Source: Bacteroidales bacterium (GTDB taxonomy: Bacteria; Bacteroidota; Bacteroidia; Bacteroidales; Muribaculaceae). From it: 11,266 nt of DNA. A program made the translations under genes and the position numbers. The DNA is taken from the NCBI GenBank assembly GCA_900769345.1, contig CAAGGJ010000115.1, positions 1 to 11,266 of the forward strand, given 5' to 3'. Numbering within the stretch: position 1 is the first letter of the stretch; each line of letters begins with the position of its first letter. The notes under the pieces were generated by a model. The model was given only the letters and a program-made list of their open reading frames with translations. It ran no database searches and had not been told where the DNA came from. Below are positions 1 to 7,279 of the stretch, one piece after another.

Positions 1-58
1 TGATTCAAACAAGGACCGTTTTGCCATCTGGGCGCTCAACTGGACTAAAATGGAATAA
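1..58 (+). CDS. C-terminal tail of an unidentified protein (partial)
   Basis: An open frame enters from the left edge (first full codon at 2) and ends at TAA 56-58, giving 18 residues, DSNKDRFAIWALNWTKME. The composition looks like real protein, and a strong intrinsic terminator begins 22 bp after the stop, which supports a genuine gene end. Eighteen residues are too few to assign a family, so no function is proposed. Confidence 0.55.
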   Translation, partial: DSNKDRFAIWALNWTKME

Positions 59-80
59 TTTAGCATAACTGATATTATCT

Positions 81-131
81 AAGCGGCTCGTCGGATTTGC
101 CACACACAAGGCATCCGGCGAGTCGCTTTTT
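81..131 (+). terminator. Rho-independent terminator of the left-edge gene
   Basis: Arms 81-96 and 113-128 pair over 16 positions with only two G-U wobbles (86/123 and 91/118). A GCC/GGC pair inside the loop (99-101 with 110-112) can extend the stem. The 3' arm runs into five Ts (127-131). It lies 22 bp after the TAA of the left-edge gene and upstream of the next promoter, so it separates the two transcription units. Confidence 0.85.
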
Positions 132-237
132 GCATTTCAAAGCCTGAGTTTTTCCTTTTTTACGCTAAATTTGTTCGAAACAGGGTGTAAATAGCACGAA
201 ATGAGCACTTTTTTGTTAAATTTCGGAATAAAATGTG

Positions 238-267
238 TTGTAATATCTAAAATAATTATTACATTTG
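238..267 (+). promoter_or_regulatory. Bacteroidetes-type promoter for the modular surface protein
   Basis: A perfect -7 box TACATTTG (260-267) has a TTG -33 element at 238-240, with a 19-bp spacer. This fits the known sigma-ABfr pattern (TTG, 19-21 bp, TAnnTTTG). Transcription would start near 273-275, giving a leader of about 30 nt before the ATG at 307. A second TAAATTTG at 166-173 matches the -7 box but has no convincing TTG upstream, so it is a weaker candidate. The -7 box overlaps an in-frame TTG at 265, which argues against initiation there. Confidence 0.75.
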
Positions 268-306
268 CCCCAAATATACTACTCAAACGATTTAAACTAT
301 CTTATC

Positions 307-2364
307 ATGAAGAAATTTCTACTTTCTCTATTAACATTGGTGGCTTGCACAATCACAGCAAGTGCTGCCGATATTGTGTTCGACATGTCAGATCCCAATG
401 CATATGTCGATGACGCCGGTAAGGTAACTTATGCTACAATAGCCGAAGGTTCTACTCAAGGCGTTGGCGTTAGTTATACTTCAGGTGTTGTGTTCCAAAA
501 TGGAGTAATCAAGATTACTGTTGAATACTCTTCAGGCAACGGAATTATGGCATTCACTCAATCGGGTGGCGACATTCAAGCCCGTGTTTATAATGGCGCT
601 GTACTTACTTTTGAAACTACTGATGGTAGCAATCTTACAAAAATTGCAGTAAGTGGTTCGAATTTTACAGGTACTTATTTTAATGCTGATAAAGGCACAA
701 TGGGTGGCGGAAACTGGACAGGCTCTGCTAACAAAGTGGTTTTGTCTTGCAAGAAAAGTACTGTAAAGGTTAATACTATCACAGTAACAACAGCAGATGC
801 AAGTGCAATAGCTGCTCCGGTAATCTCGCCGAAGGCCGGTACATACTACGAAACTCCTATTGAAGTGTCGATTACCAATCCTAACAGTACAGGTAAGGTA
901 TATTACACACTCGATGGTACAGAACCTACTGCTGCTTCTACCGAATATGCCGAAGCTATCAGCATCACTACCAATACCACTGTTAAGGCTGTGGTTATCG
1001 ATGGCGACAAGGCAAGCGAAGTGGCAACTGCCGAATATATTATCGCTACTCCTGAAGAAGTGGCTAACATCGCCGAATACCTCGCTAAGGAAGACGGTGC
1101 AGTGGTTAAGTTCACCAACCCTGTTACCGCAGTATATCAGAAGGGCGCTTATCTCTATGTAGTAGACGATAGCGGTGTTGCTCTTATCTATGGCTCTATC
1201 GGTCAGACCTACGATAACGGCGCTGTAATTCCTGCAGGATTCTATGGCACAAAGACTACTTACAATGGTGTAGTAGAATTGAAGAACGAAGTAGGCGCAG
1301 GTAACTCTAACGCATCGTTCCTTGCTTCTACCTCTTCAGTTGACCCGATTAATCCTACTGTAGCTACAGTAGCCGATATTACTAAGGAAAACATGAACAA
1401 GTATTTCATGATTCCTAACGTTACACTCGATGCTGCAGCCAAGACTATTACCGACGCTCAAGGCAAAAGTGTTGCTGTATATACTACACATGCTGCAATT
1501 CCTGCCGACGGCGAATACGATGTTATAGGTTTTGCAAGTATGTTTAAGGAAAATGTTCAATTCTTGCCTATCGAATACGTTTCGAAGGTAAGTGTTGACA
1601 ATGTAGCTGCTTTCAGAGCTCTTGAAGTTGGCTCTATCGCTAAGTTGAACAATCCTGTTACCGTGGTTGGCGTATACGAAACCACCAACAACTATAACTA
1701 CTTCGTAGTAGACGAAACAGCAGGTATCACCATCTATGCTCTCAAGAGCGACTGCCCGGCTTATCAAGTGGGCGACGTAATCCCCGGCGGATTCAGAGGC
1801 AAACTTAACGAATACAATGGCAACTTGCAAATCGAAGCAGTAGAGGATATGAAAGAATCTGAAACCAATGCTCCTGCTACTCCTGCAGTTTATGCCATCG
1901 AAGAAATCACTGCCGATATGGCTGCATCATTTGTTCGCATCAAGGATGTCACTATCAGCGACGTTAACAATCGCAACATCACTCTCAACGATGCTACAGG
2001 TGCGATGTCGGCTTGGAACCGTTGCGACCTCACTTTGCCTGATGCTGCTGCTACTGTTACCGTAGACGGTGTAGTTAACATCTACAAGAGTGGCGAAACC
2101 TCTACCGTTCGCATCATTCCGGTGACTATAAGCGTAACCAGCGAAGACGAAAATCTTCAAGTTGGCGAAAAGGTGGAAGTTATTCCGGGTACCGGCGAAA
2201 TCACTGTTAACGGTGCCGACATAGTTGACGTATACGATGTAGACGGCAAGCCTCGCACCACTACCGTTAAGGGCTCGGGCGACACTCCTAAGAGAATCGT
2301 TGTTGAGGGTGGTATCTATATCGTAGTTGCCGACGGCGAAGCTGTTAAGGTAGTAGTTGATTGA
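307..2364 (+). CDS. Secreted modular protein: chitobiase-C domain, duplicated OB-like modules, sorting-tail-like C-terminus
   Basis: This is an exported protein of 685 residues. I chose the ATG at 307 because it opens a clean signal peptide (MKKFLLSLLTLVAC...SAA, cleavage near residue 20/21) just downstream of a good promoter. The order is: a beta-rich N-terminal region (about 22-168); a chitobiase/beta-hexosaminidase C-terminal-type Ig-like domain (about 171-246, with the typical VYYTLDGTEPT strand); two related modules (about 250-427 and 433-610), each with an NPVT motif, a VVD strand and a VIPxGFxGK/T...YNG segment; and a last domain (about 619-685) with VDVYDVDGK and a GIYIVVADGEAVKVVV end that resembles type IX secretion sorting tails. 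No catalytic motif is visible. A binding or adhesin role at the cell surface is inference. LVAC at residues 11-14 also fits a lipobox, so lipoprotein processing cannot be excluded. The gene is monocistronic, with its own promoter and terminator. Confidence 0.9.
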   Translation: MKKFLLSLLTLVACTITASAADIVFDMSDPNAYVDDAGKVTYATIAEGSTQGVGVSYTSGVVFQNGVIKITVEYSSGNGIMAFTQSGGDIQARVYNGAVLTFETTDGSNLTKIAVSGSNFTGTYFNADKGTMGGGNWTGSANKVVLSCKKSTVKVNTITVTTADASAIAAPVISPKAGTYYETPIEVSITNPNSTGKVYYTLDGTEPTAASTEYAEAISITTNTTVKAVVIDGDKASEVATAEYIIATPEEVANIAEYLAKEDGAVVKFTNPVTAVYQKGAYLYVVDDSGVALIYGSIGQTYDNGAVIPAGFYGTKTTYNGVVELKNEVGAGNSNASFLASTSSVDPINPTVATVADITKENMNKYFMIPNVTLDAAAKTITDAQGKSVAVYTTHAAIPADGEYDVIGFASMFKENVQFLPIEYVSKVSVDNVAAFRALEVGSIAKLNNPVTVVGVYETTNNYNYFVVDETAGITIYALKSDCPAYQVGDVIPGGFRGKLNEYNGNLQIEAVEDMKESETNAPATPAVYAIEEITADMAASFVRIKDVTISDVNNRNITLNDATGAMSAWNRCDLTLPDAAATVTVDGVVNIYKSGETSTVRIIPVTISVTSEDENLQVGEKVEVIPGTGEITVNGADIVDVYDVDGKPRTTTVKGSGDTPKRIVVEGGIYIVVADGEAVKVVVD

Positions 2365-2374
2365 TAATACATAA

Positions 2375-2397
2375 GGCAATCGCTCGCACTGATTGCC
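2375..2397 (+). other. Small hairpin just after the surface-protein stop
   Basis: GGCAATC (2375-2381) pairs with GATTGCC (2391-2397) around a 9-nt loop, 10 bp after the stop codon. No T-run follows, so it is not a classic terminator. It may protect the mRNA 3' end or be incidental, since a stronger terminator follows at 2418. Confidence 0.35.
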
Positions 2398-2417
2398 CTA
2401 CAATCACAAAATATTCC

Positions 2418-2467
2418 GAAAGGAGGAAACAAGGCATCAAAGCCGAGTTTCCTCCTTTTCAGTTTTT
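2418..2467 (+). terminator. Rho-independent terminator of the surface-protein gene
   Basis: Arms 2419-2430 and 2447-2458 pair perfectly over 12 bp, with one extra G-T wobble at 2418/2459. A GGC/GCC pair in the loop can extend the stem. Ts in the 3' arm (2456-2459) and a second T-run (2463-2467) supply the release tract. It closes the unit that begins at 238. Confidence 0.85.
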
Positions 2468-2485
2468 GTAGCAAGTAGAGCAAAG

Positions 2486-2503
2486 TCCGACCGGTCCGAC
2501 CGG
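2486..2503 (+). repeat. Perfect 9-bp tandem repeat upstream of the transporter promoter
   Basis: TCCGACCGG occurs twice back to back (2486-2494 and 2495-2503), and the junction forms the palindrome GACCGGTC (2489-2496). It lies 23 bp upstream of the -33 element of the transporter promoter, in otherwise AT-rich DNA. A regulator-binding site is possible but is inference. Confidence 0.5.
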
Positions 2504-2526
2504 AGAATAAAAAATTTCGCTGCCTG

Positions 2527-2558
2527 TTTGCACTTGCAAGCGAAAATACTTACTTTTG
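2527..2558 (+). promoter_or_regulatory. Bacteroidetes-type promoter for the POT transporter
   Basis: The -7 box TACTTTTG (2551-2558) fits TAnnTTTG exactly. TTTG at 2527-2530 serves as the -33 element, with a 20-bp spacer. Transcription would start near 2565, leaving a leader of about 70 nt that carries a small hairpin and a three-codon ATG-AAT-AAA-TAA frame (2602-2613). Confidence 0.72.
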
Positions 2559-2572
2559 TGCTACACATGCGA

Positions 2573-2588
2573 CTGAGAGTGCTCTCAG
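2573..2588 (+). promoter_or_regulatory. Hairpin in the transporter leader
   Basis: CTGAGAG (2573-2579) is the exact inverse of CTCTCAG (2582-2588). As RNA it would form a six-pair stem with a GTGC loop; as DNA it is a near-perfect 16-bp dyad. It lies about 46 bp before the ATG of the transporter, just after the predicted transcription start. No known riboswitch consensus was recognised around it. Confidence 0.4.
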
Positions 2589-2634
2589 CCGGGTGTTTCC
2601 TATGAATAAATAACAACCAAAAGAACTAACAGAT

Positions 2635-4152
2635 ATGTTTGAGAATCAACCAAAAGGATTATGGACCTTAGCGATAGCCAACACGGGTGAGCGCTTTGGT
2701 TATTACACCATGCTCATGGTGTTCACGCTGTTCCTCAAGGACAATTTTGCTTTCAGCGAAGCGCAAGCCGGTGTCATCTACTCGGTGTTCTTGGGATTGG
2801 TGTATTTCTTGCCGCTATTCGGTGGTATGCTTGCCGACCGTTACGGCTATGGCAAGATGGTGACTTATGGCATCGTAGTGATGTTTTTGGGCTATTTGCT
2901 CTTGGCTCTGCCGTTGGGTAGCGATATGTCGGCTCTTGTGGCTGTATGTGGCGCTCTCGGTCTTGTGAGCTTGGGCACGGGGCTCTTTAAGGGTAATTTG
3001 CAGGTGCTTACCGGCAATCTTTACGACGACCCGCGCTATGCTGCCAATCGCGACTCGGGATTCAGCATTTTCTATATGGCCATCAACATTGGCTCGCTCT
3101 TTGCTGCTTCGGCTGGTTTGTGGGCTATGAGCTATGCACAGCAGCATTTCGGCTGGACCAAGGCAGAGTCGTATCACGCTGCATTTGCCGTGGCTTGCCT
3201 CTCGCTGGTGTTCTCGATTATCGTTTATTATGTGTTCCGCAATACCTATAAGTATGCCGACTACAACAGCAACACCAAGAAGGCTGTTAGCGGCGAAGCT
3301 GAGGAAGAATTGTCGCCCAAGGAGACCAAGGAGCGCATAGTGGCGCTTTGCTTGGTGTTTGCTGTGGTTATCTTCTTCTGGATGGCATTCCAGCAGAGCG
3401 GCAGCACGCTCACTTTCTTTGCAGAGCAGTATACTGCCACTCAGATCAATGGCACGCTCTCGTGTATGATGTTCGACGTTTGGAACCTTGTGTTGCTCAT
3501 AGTGATAGTGTATGCCGCGTTCAGCCTTGCGCAAGGCAAGACCAAGTCGGGCAAAACATTCTCGGGTGCCATCATCGTGCTGTCGATAGTGGCTCTCGTG
3601 GTTCGCTATTTATATTCCGACAGCAACATCTCGGTTGAGGCTCCTATTTTCCAACAGTTCAACCCCTGCTTTGTGGTGGCATTGACTCCGGTATCGATGG
3701 CAGTGTTTGGTGCACTTGCCAAGCGTGGTAAAGAGCCGTCGGCTCCGCGCAAGATAGCCTACGGTATGCTTGTGGCTGCATTGGCTTATATGGTGATGAC
3801 TGTGGCTTCGATAGGGCTTGTTGACCCCGCTACGCAAAAGGCTGCCGGATCGGCTGCAGTGCGTGTGTCGGAAAACTGGCTTATTTCCACATATTTCATT
3901 CTCACCTTTGCCGAATTGCTCTTGTCGCCGATAGGCATCTCGTTCGTGTCGAAGGTGGCACCGCCTAAGTATAAGGGTATGATGATGGGCGGCTGGTTTG
4001 TAGCCACAGCAGTGGGCAATTTGCTTGTGAGCATTCCCGCCCTCTTGTGGGGACAGTCGTTGTTAATCGTTTGGGGCGTGCTGGCATCGCTCTGCTTGTG
4101 CTCGGCTGGATTTATGTTCGCCATTATGCGCCGACTCGAGAAAGTGGCATAA
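2635..4152 (+). CDS. POT/PTR2-family proton-dependent oligopeptide transporter
   Basis: This inner-membrane transporter of 505 residues belongs to the POT (PTR2) branch of the major facilitator superfamily, which imports di- and tripeptides with protons. Family signatures are clear: GERFGYYTM at 18-26 (first-helix ExxERFxYY motif), FKGNLQ at 118-123 with the family lysine at K119, FYMAINIGSL at 146-155, FQQSGST at 252-258, FNP at 342-344, and AELLLSPIG at 426-434 with the conserved E427. Hydrophobic segments fill the chain and fit about 14 helices. The first glutamate of ExxER is Asn16 here (NTGER), an apparent subfamily trait that may alter proton coupling. The start at 2635 gives the usual short N-terminus before helix 1 and follows an A-rich leader. 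The gene appears monocistronic, with its own promoter and a strong downstream hairpin. Peptide substrates are inferred from the family. Confidence 0.96.
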   Translation: MFENQPKGLWTLAIANTGERFGYYTMLMVFTLFLKDNFAFSEAQAGVIYSVFLGLVYFLPLFGGMLADRYGYGKMVTYGIVVMFLGYLLLALPLGSDMSALVAVCGALGLVSLGTGLFKGNLQVLTGNLYDDPRYAANRDSGFSIFYMAINIGSLFAASAGLWAMSYAQQHFGWTKAESYHAAFAVACLSLVFSIIVYYVFRNTYKYADYNSNTKKAVSGEAEEELSPKETKERIVALCLVFAVVIFFWMAFQQSGSTLTFFAEQYTATQINGTLSCMMFDVWNLVLLIVIVYAAFSLAQGKTKSGKTFSGAIIVLSIVALVVRYLYSDSNISVEAPIFQQFNPCFVVALTPVSMAVFGALAKRGKEPSAPRKIAYGMLVAALAYMVMTVASIGLVDPATQKAAGSAAVRVSENWLISTYFILTFAELLLSPIGISFVSKVAPPKYKGMMMGGWFVATAVGNLLVSIPALLWGQSLLIVWGVLASLCLCSAGFMFAIMRRLEKVA

Positions 4153-4186
4153 GCGCCGCCCTACGAGCCGGACTATATCAATAAGT

Positions 4187-4239
4187 TTAGCACAGATTTT
4201 CACCATTTGCTTTGTGAAAATCTGTGCTAATTCGTTTTA
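4187..4239 (+). terminator. Perfect 17-bp hairpin between convergent genes
   Basis: Arms 4187-4203 and 4214-4230 are exact inverse complements over 17 bp with a 10-nt loop. The plus strand continues TTCGTTTTA, a moderate T-tract that fits termination after the transporter. The GH53 gene arrives from the other side with its stop at 4285, so the same hairpin may end that transcript too, although its minus-strand T-tract is poor. Confidence 0.8.
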
Positions 4240-4284
4240 TACAAAATGGGTGTGCTTTAGAGTTGTATGCGCACCGTTTCGTTT

Positions 4285-5385
4285 TTATTCAGCCCAGGCG
4301 TCCATTATTGCGGTTGGGCGACCGTTGGCGAATGCTCCGAGTGGATATTGGTTCCAAGCCATACTGCTCTCGGGTTCCCAGTAGAATATGCCGAGGCATT
4401 GTGGGTGATTCTTGGCGAGAGCCATGAGTTGCGCCATATATTTCGCGCTCTCGGCAAGGTGCTGTTCGTCGCACTTAAATCCCACTTCGGTTATCATGCA
4501 AGGGCGGCTGTATTGCTCGCCGATGTAGTCCATATTGGCAAACATGGCTTTCATCACGTCGGCAGGAGTGGCAGGAGTTTCGTCGGTGCCTGTAAGGGGG
4601 TTGTGAAACGAGGTGCCGGCTTCGTTCTGCGAGTAAATCGACATTCCCACTATGTCGTAATCCACTTTGTGGCGCTTGAGCACGTCGAAAGCAAATTTAT
4701 ATTTGCCCATATCCATGCCTCGGTCGAGGTGGATTATGATTTGAGCCTTGGGGAGTGCTTCGCGCACGGCTTTGCAGCCGGCGGCTACATATCGGGCGAA
4801 ATTTTTGGTGTTGGCAACGTGTGGCAAGCGATGCTCGAGGTCGGTGTAGAGTGCGCCGCTGGTCTTGGCATCGGTGTCCCACAGCAGTCCGTTGGTAATC
4901 TCGTTGCCTACTTGAATCCATCGCGGCTCCACGCCGGCAGCCTTCACTGCCTTGAGCACGCGCTCGGTGTGGTAGTAGATGGCGCGTTCTATCTGCTCTG
5001 CCGAGTAGGTGAGCCAGGCGCGTGGTTTGCGTTGCTGACCCGGGTCAGCCCAGTTGTCGCTATAGTGGAAATCGAGCATCACATCCATGCCGGCTTTGCG
5101 GGCACGCACTGCTTTTGCCACCACGTCGGCGGTGCCGTTGTAGCGCTTGTCGGGATTGACCCATACGCGCAGGCGTATGGCGTCCATACCCAATTGCTTC
5201 ATCAGTGCAAAGCAGTCGGTTGGCTCGCCGCTTGTGTTATAGAATTTGTGCCCATGGTCTTCCATTTCGGTCACCCAACCTATGTCGGCTCCCTTGGAGA
5301 AATAGGGCTTCTCTTGAGCCGATGCCGATGCGGTGCCGAATAGGGCTGCTATGCCTATGGCTATGCCGAGCAGATGCGAATTCAT
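4285..5385 (-). CDS. GH53 endo-beta-1,4-galactanase (arabinogalactan endo-galactosidase), exported
   Basis: The protein has 366 residues: a signal peptide (1-23, cleavage after ASA before QEKP) and a single GH53 TIM-barrel domain filling the rest, a normal length for the family. GH53 enzymes cut internal beta-1,4-galactosyl bonds in type I arabinogalactan and pectic galactan side chains. Family marks include KGADIGWVTEME (31-42), RLRVWVNP (71-78), HYSDNWADPG (107-116), VGNEITNG (159-166) with E162 as the likely acid/base, MITEVGF (297-303) with E300 as the likely nucleophile, and FYWEPE (334-339). No lipobox is present, so it is probably periplasmic or secreted, not lipid-anchored. The start lies 15 bp after the stop of the barrel gene, so it is probably the third gene of the minus-strand operon. 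No other galactan-use genes (SusC/SusD pair, GH2) are in view. Confidence 0.96.
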   Translation of the reverse strand: MNSHLLGIAIGIAALFGTASASAQEKPYFSKGADIGWVTEMEDHGHKFYNTSGEPTDCFALMKQLGMDAIRLRVWVNPDKRYNGTADVVAKAVRARKAGMDVMLDFHYSDNWADPGQQRKPRAWLTYSAEQIERAIYYHTERVLKAVKAAGVEPRWIQVGNEITNGLLWDTDAKTSGALYTDLEHRLPHVANTKNFARYVAAGCKAVREALPKAQIIIHLDRGMDMGKYKFAFDVLKRHKVDYDIVGMSIYSQNEAGTSFHNPLTGTDETPATPADVMKAMFANMDYIGEQYSRPCMITEVGFKCDEQHLAESAKYMAQLMALAKNHPQCLGIFYWEPESSMAWNQYPLGAFANGRPTAIMDAWAE

Positions 5386-5400
5386 AGCGTTTCAGTCCGG

Positions 5401-7209
5401 TTAGAATGTCACGCCGGCGCCGCCCATGATATTGAGCTTCTGCGCACCGTGACCTATAAACCAATCCCACTGCTTATTCATCAAGTTTTCGGCATTGACG
5501 AAAACTGTGAGGAACGGCATCACGCGATAACTTGCGCCCAACTTGAGGTTCATCACATTGTTGAGTTTGTAAGTTTCCCAGTATTCTTCACCCTTGGCAT
5601 CGGTTTGGGTGCCGTAGATGGCGCGATTGCCTCGCATTTCATAACCTATGTTCACGCGGAGAGGTTCGATGGGGCAGATAGCGATGTTGGCATCGATTAC
5701 ATATTCGGGGCGATCGAGGCCGAGCACGCATCCCTCGTCGTCGCTTTGAGGCGAGTAGGTGAAGCGAGCCTTGGCGTCAACGAGCGAGCGGTATTTGTAG
5801 CTCAATTCGGCTCCCGCCTTCCATCCGCTGATGTCCATGCCGCGATAGAACACGGCAGAGTGCATATCTACATCAGTGAAATCGTATGCTGAAGCCGGAG
5901 TCATAGGAGCCAAGGTGAATTGGGGCATCATATAATCGTTATAAGTGGCGAAACCGCCGAAAATTTTAGCCGAGAAACCTTGCCAAGCGCCGAGGTTGAA
6001 GCCGGCTTCGATGTTGAGAGGCACATCCGATGTCTCGTAGCACATTGTGGGGTTGATATAGCGGTTGAGGGCCTTCATTTGCCACAAGTGGTTGACGCGA
6101 GTACCACCCTTGAGGTCGATAAACAGACCTATGCCTTGAGTGAAGCGATAGTCGGCTTTTACATTAGGCGATACATTGAATGTGGAGCCTGAATTGATGG
6201 CTATATCGAAGTTTACGCCGAGTTGCAAGAGCAAATCTTCGCGTTGATAGCGCACATAGGGCGAAACAGATGCTACGCCGAGGCTGCTGTGCTTGCGTTC
6301 GTCGTATTTCCAAGTGTCGAAGTTCAGTGCCGGGAGTGTGTTGTACGAAGCGAAGTCAAAACCGAGGTCAGCGCCCACCTTCAGGTTGTCCTTAAGCAGA
6401 TAATCGGCATTGAGGTCGATAAAGAAGCTGGTTTCTTTAGCACCTTTGTCGTAGGCTTTGGCAGCCGATTTGCTGAATCCTCCATATCCGAAACCGCCCT
6501 TAATGCCATAGGTGTAGTTGCGGTCGTTGCGACGGCTCTGCCAGCCGCTGCTCACGAGGAATTGCATCCACTTCTGCATGCCCATTTCGTCTTCGCTGAA
6601 GTTGTTTACCACGCCGGTATATCCGAGCATGCCCTCTTCGGGAGCGGCTGCTTTGCCCACAGCGTAGTAGTTGAAGTTGTCGAAATTCAGCGAGGCATCG
6701 ATGCTGAGCGTACCTTCATAGAATTGGCTTGTGTGGTTGGCTCCAATGGTGTTGTCGTTGTATTTCTGCTTGTTGGGCAGTTCCACCTCCGGCGATGAGT
6801 TCTTGCCCAAGAACGAGCTGCAGTGCTGTAGCCATAGCGCCAAACGATGCGAGTCGTTGTCGAGCACGCGATAGCCGGCGCTGCCCACTATGTTGAGTTG
6901 AGAACCTATGCCAAGGTCGGCATAGCCTTTATTTGTGCTCCACTGCTTATTTGTCTGATAGCCGTAGGGGGTCATAGTGGGGATTTTGGCAGGCACGTTA
7001 GCCGGCATAGCCCAGTCGCTATAAGTGAGAGTGGCGTTCATATCGGCAGGATTCTGCTGCACCTTGGGTAGGGCATTCTGCTTGGTGGCTTTGTGCTCTA
7101 CGGGCACATAGTCCTTCTCTACGGTGATTTCTTTTGTGAGGTTTTGGGTTTGAGCGGTAGCGCCCAGGGCAAGTGAGCACACTGCTGCAATCAAAGCATA
7201 TCGTTTCAT
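5401..7209 (-). CDS. Outer-membrane beta-barrel protein, TonB-receptor-like without a plug
   Basis: The protein has 602 residues from the chosen ATG at 7209 (MKRYALIAAV...ATA, cleavage after residue 19, mature end QTQN). An in-frame ATG at 7227 would add six residues; the inner one is preferred because it starts the signal peptide directly and follows the A-rich ACATACACAAA. The mature N-terminus carries KEITVEKDYVPVEHKATK, a segment I associate with Bacteroidales barrels encoded beside long TPR proteins. The remainder alternates hydrophobic and aromatic beta-strands with turns and ends in GAGVTF, the terminal-Phe signal of outer-membrane proteins. The late segment VFVNAENLMNKQWDW resembles the last strands of TonB-dependent receptors. 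No plug domain or TonB box is recognised. It follows the TPR gene by 70 bp and precedes the GH53 gene by 15 bp, so co-transcription is likely. Substrate and function are unknown. Confidence 0.87.
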   Translation of the reverse strand: MKRYALIAAVCSLALGATAQTQNLTKEITVEKDYVPVEHKATKQNALPKVQQNPADMNATLTYSDWAMPANVPAKIPTMTPYGYQTNKQWSTNKGYADLGIGSQLNIVGSAGYRVLDNDSHRLALWLQHCSSFLGKNSSPEVELPNKQKYNDNTIGANHTSQFYEGTLSIDASLNFDNFNYYAVGKAAAPEEGMLGYTGVVNNFSEDEMGMQKWMQFLVSSGWQSRRNDRNYTYGIKGGFGYGGFSKSAAKAYDKGAKETSFFIDLNADYLLKDNLKVGADLGFDFASYNTLPALNFDTWKYDERKHSSLGVASVSPYVRYQREDLLLQLGVNFDIAINSGSTFNVSPNVKADYRFTQGIGLFIDLKGGTRVNHLWQMKALNRYINPTMCYETSDVPLNIEAGFNLGAWQGFSAKIFGGFATYNDYMMPQFTLAPMTPASAYDFTDVDMHSAVFYRGMDISGWKAGAELSYKYRSLVDAKARFTYSPQSDDEGCVLGLDRPEYVIDANIAICPIEPLRVNIGYEMRGNRAIYGTQTDAKGEEYWETYKLNNVMNLKLGASYRVMPFLTVFVNAENLMNKQWDWFIGHGAQKLNIMGGAGVTF

Positions 7210-7279
7210 TTTGTGTATGTTATGCATAATTGTTGTTCGTGATGATGGATAAAATACTCTCGCTCATGCTGTGCAGGCA

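Noticed and set aside
265..306. A TTG start extending the surface protein by 14 residues
   Set aside because: The TTG lies inside the -7 box, so it would be upstream of the transcription start, and the extension would bury the signal peptide.
201..413. A 70-codon plus-strand frame across the first promoter
   Set aside because: It spans the promoter and overlaps the signal peptide of the surface protein in another frame, with no coding signature.
1336..1830. A 164-codon minus-strand frame inside the surface-protein gene
   Set aside because: It is antisense to a well-supported gene with a signal peptide and domains; no promoter or family resemblance is seen.
2565..2634. TPP riboswitch suggested by CTGAGA in the transporter leader
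   Set aside because: The other conserved thi-box elements (the GGGTGC upstream part and the ACCTGATCTGG-like part) are absent, and the motif is fully explained as one arm of a small hairpin.
4267..5343. A 358-codon plus-strand frame opposite the GH53 gene
   Set aside because: It is antisense to a GH53 gene with all its family motifs. The translation is rich in His, Val and Gly with no domain pattern, as expected from the codon bias of the opposite strand.
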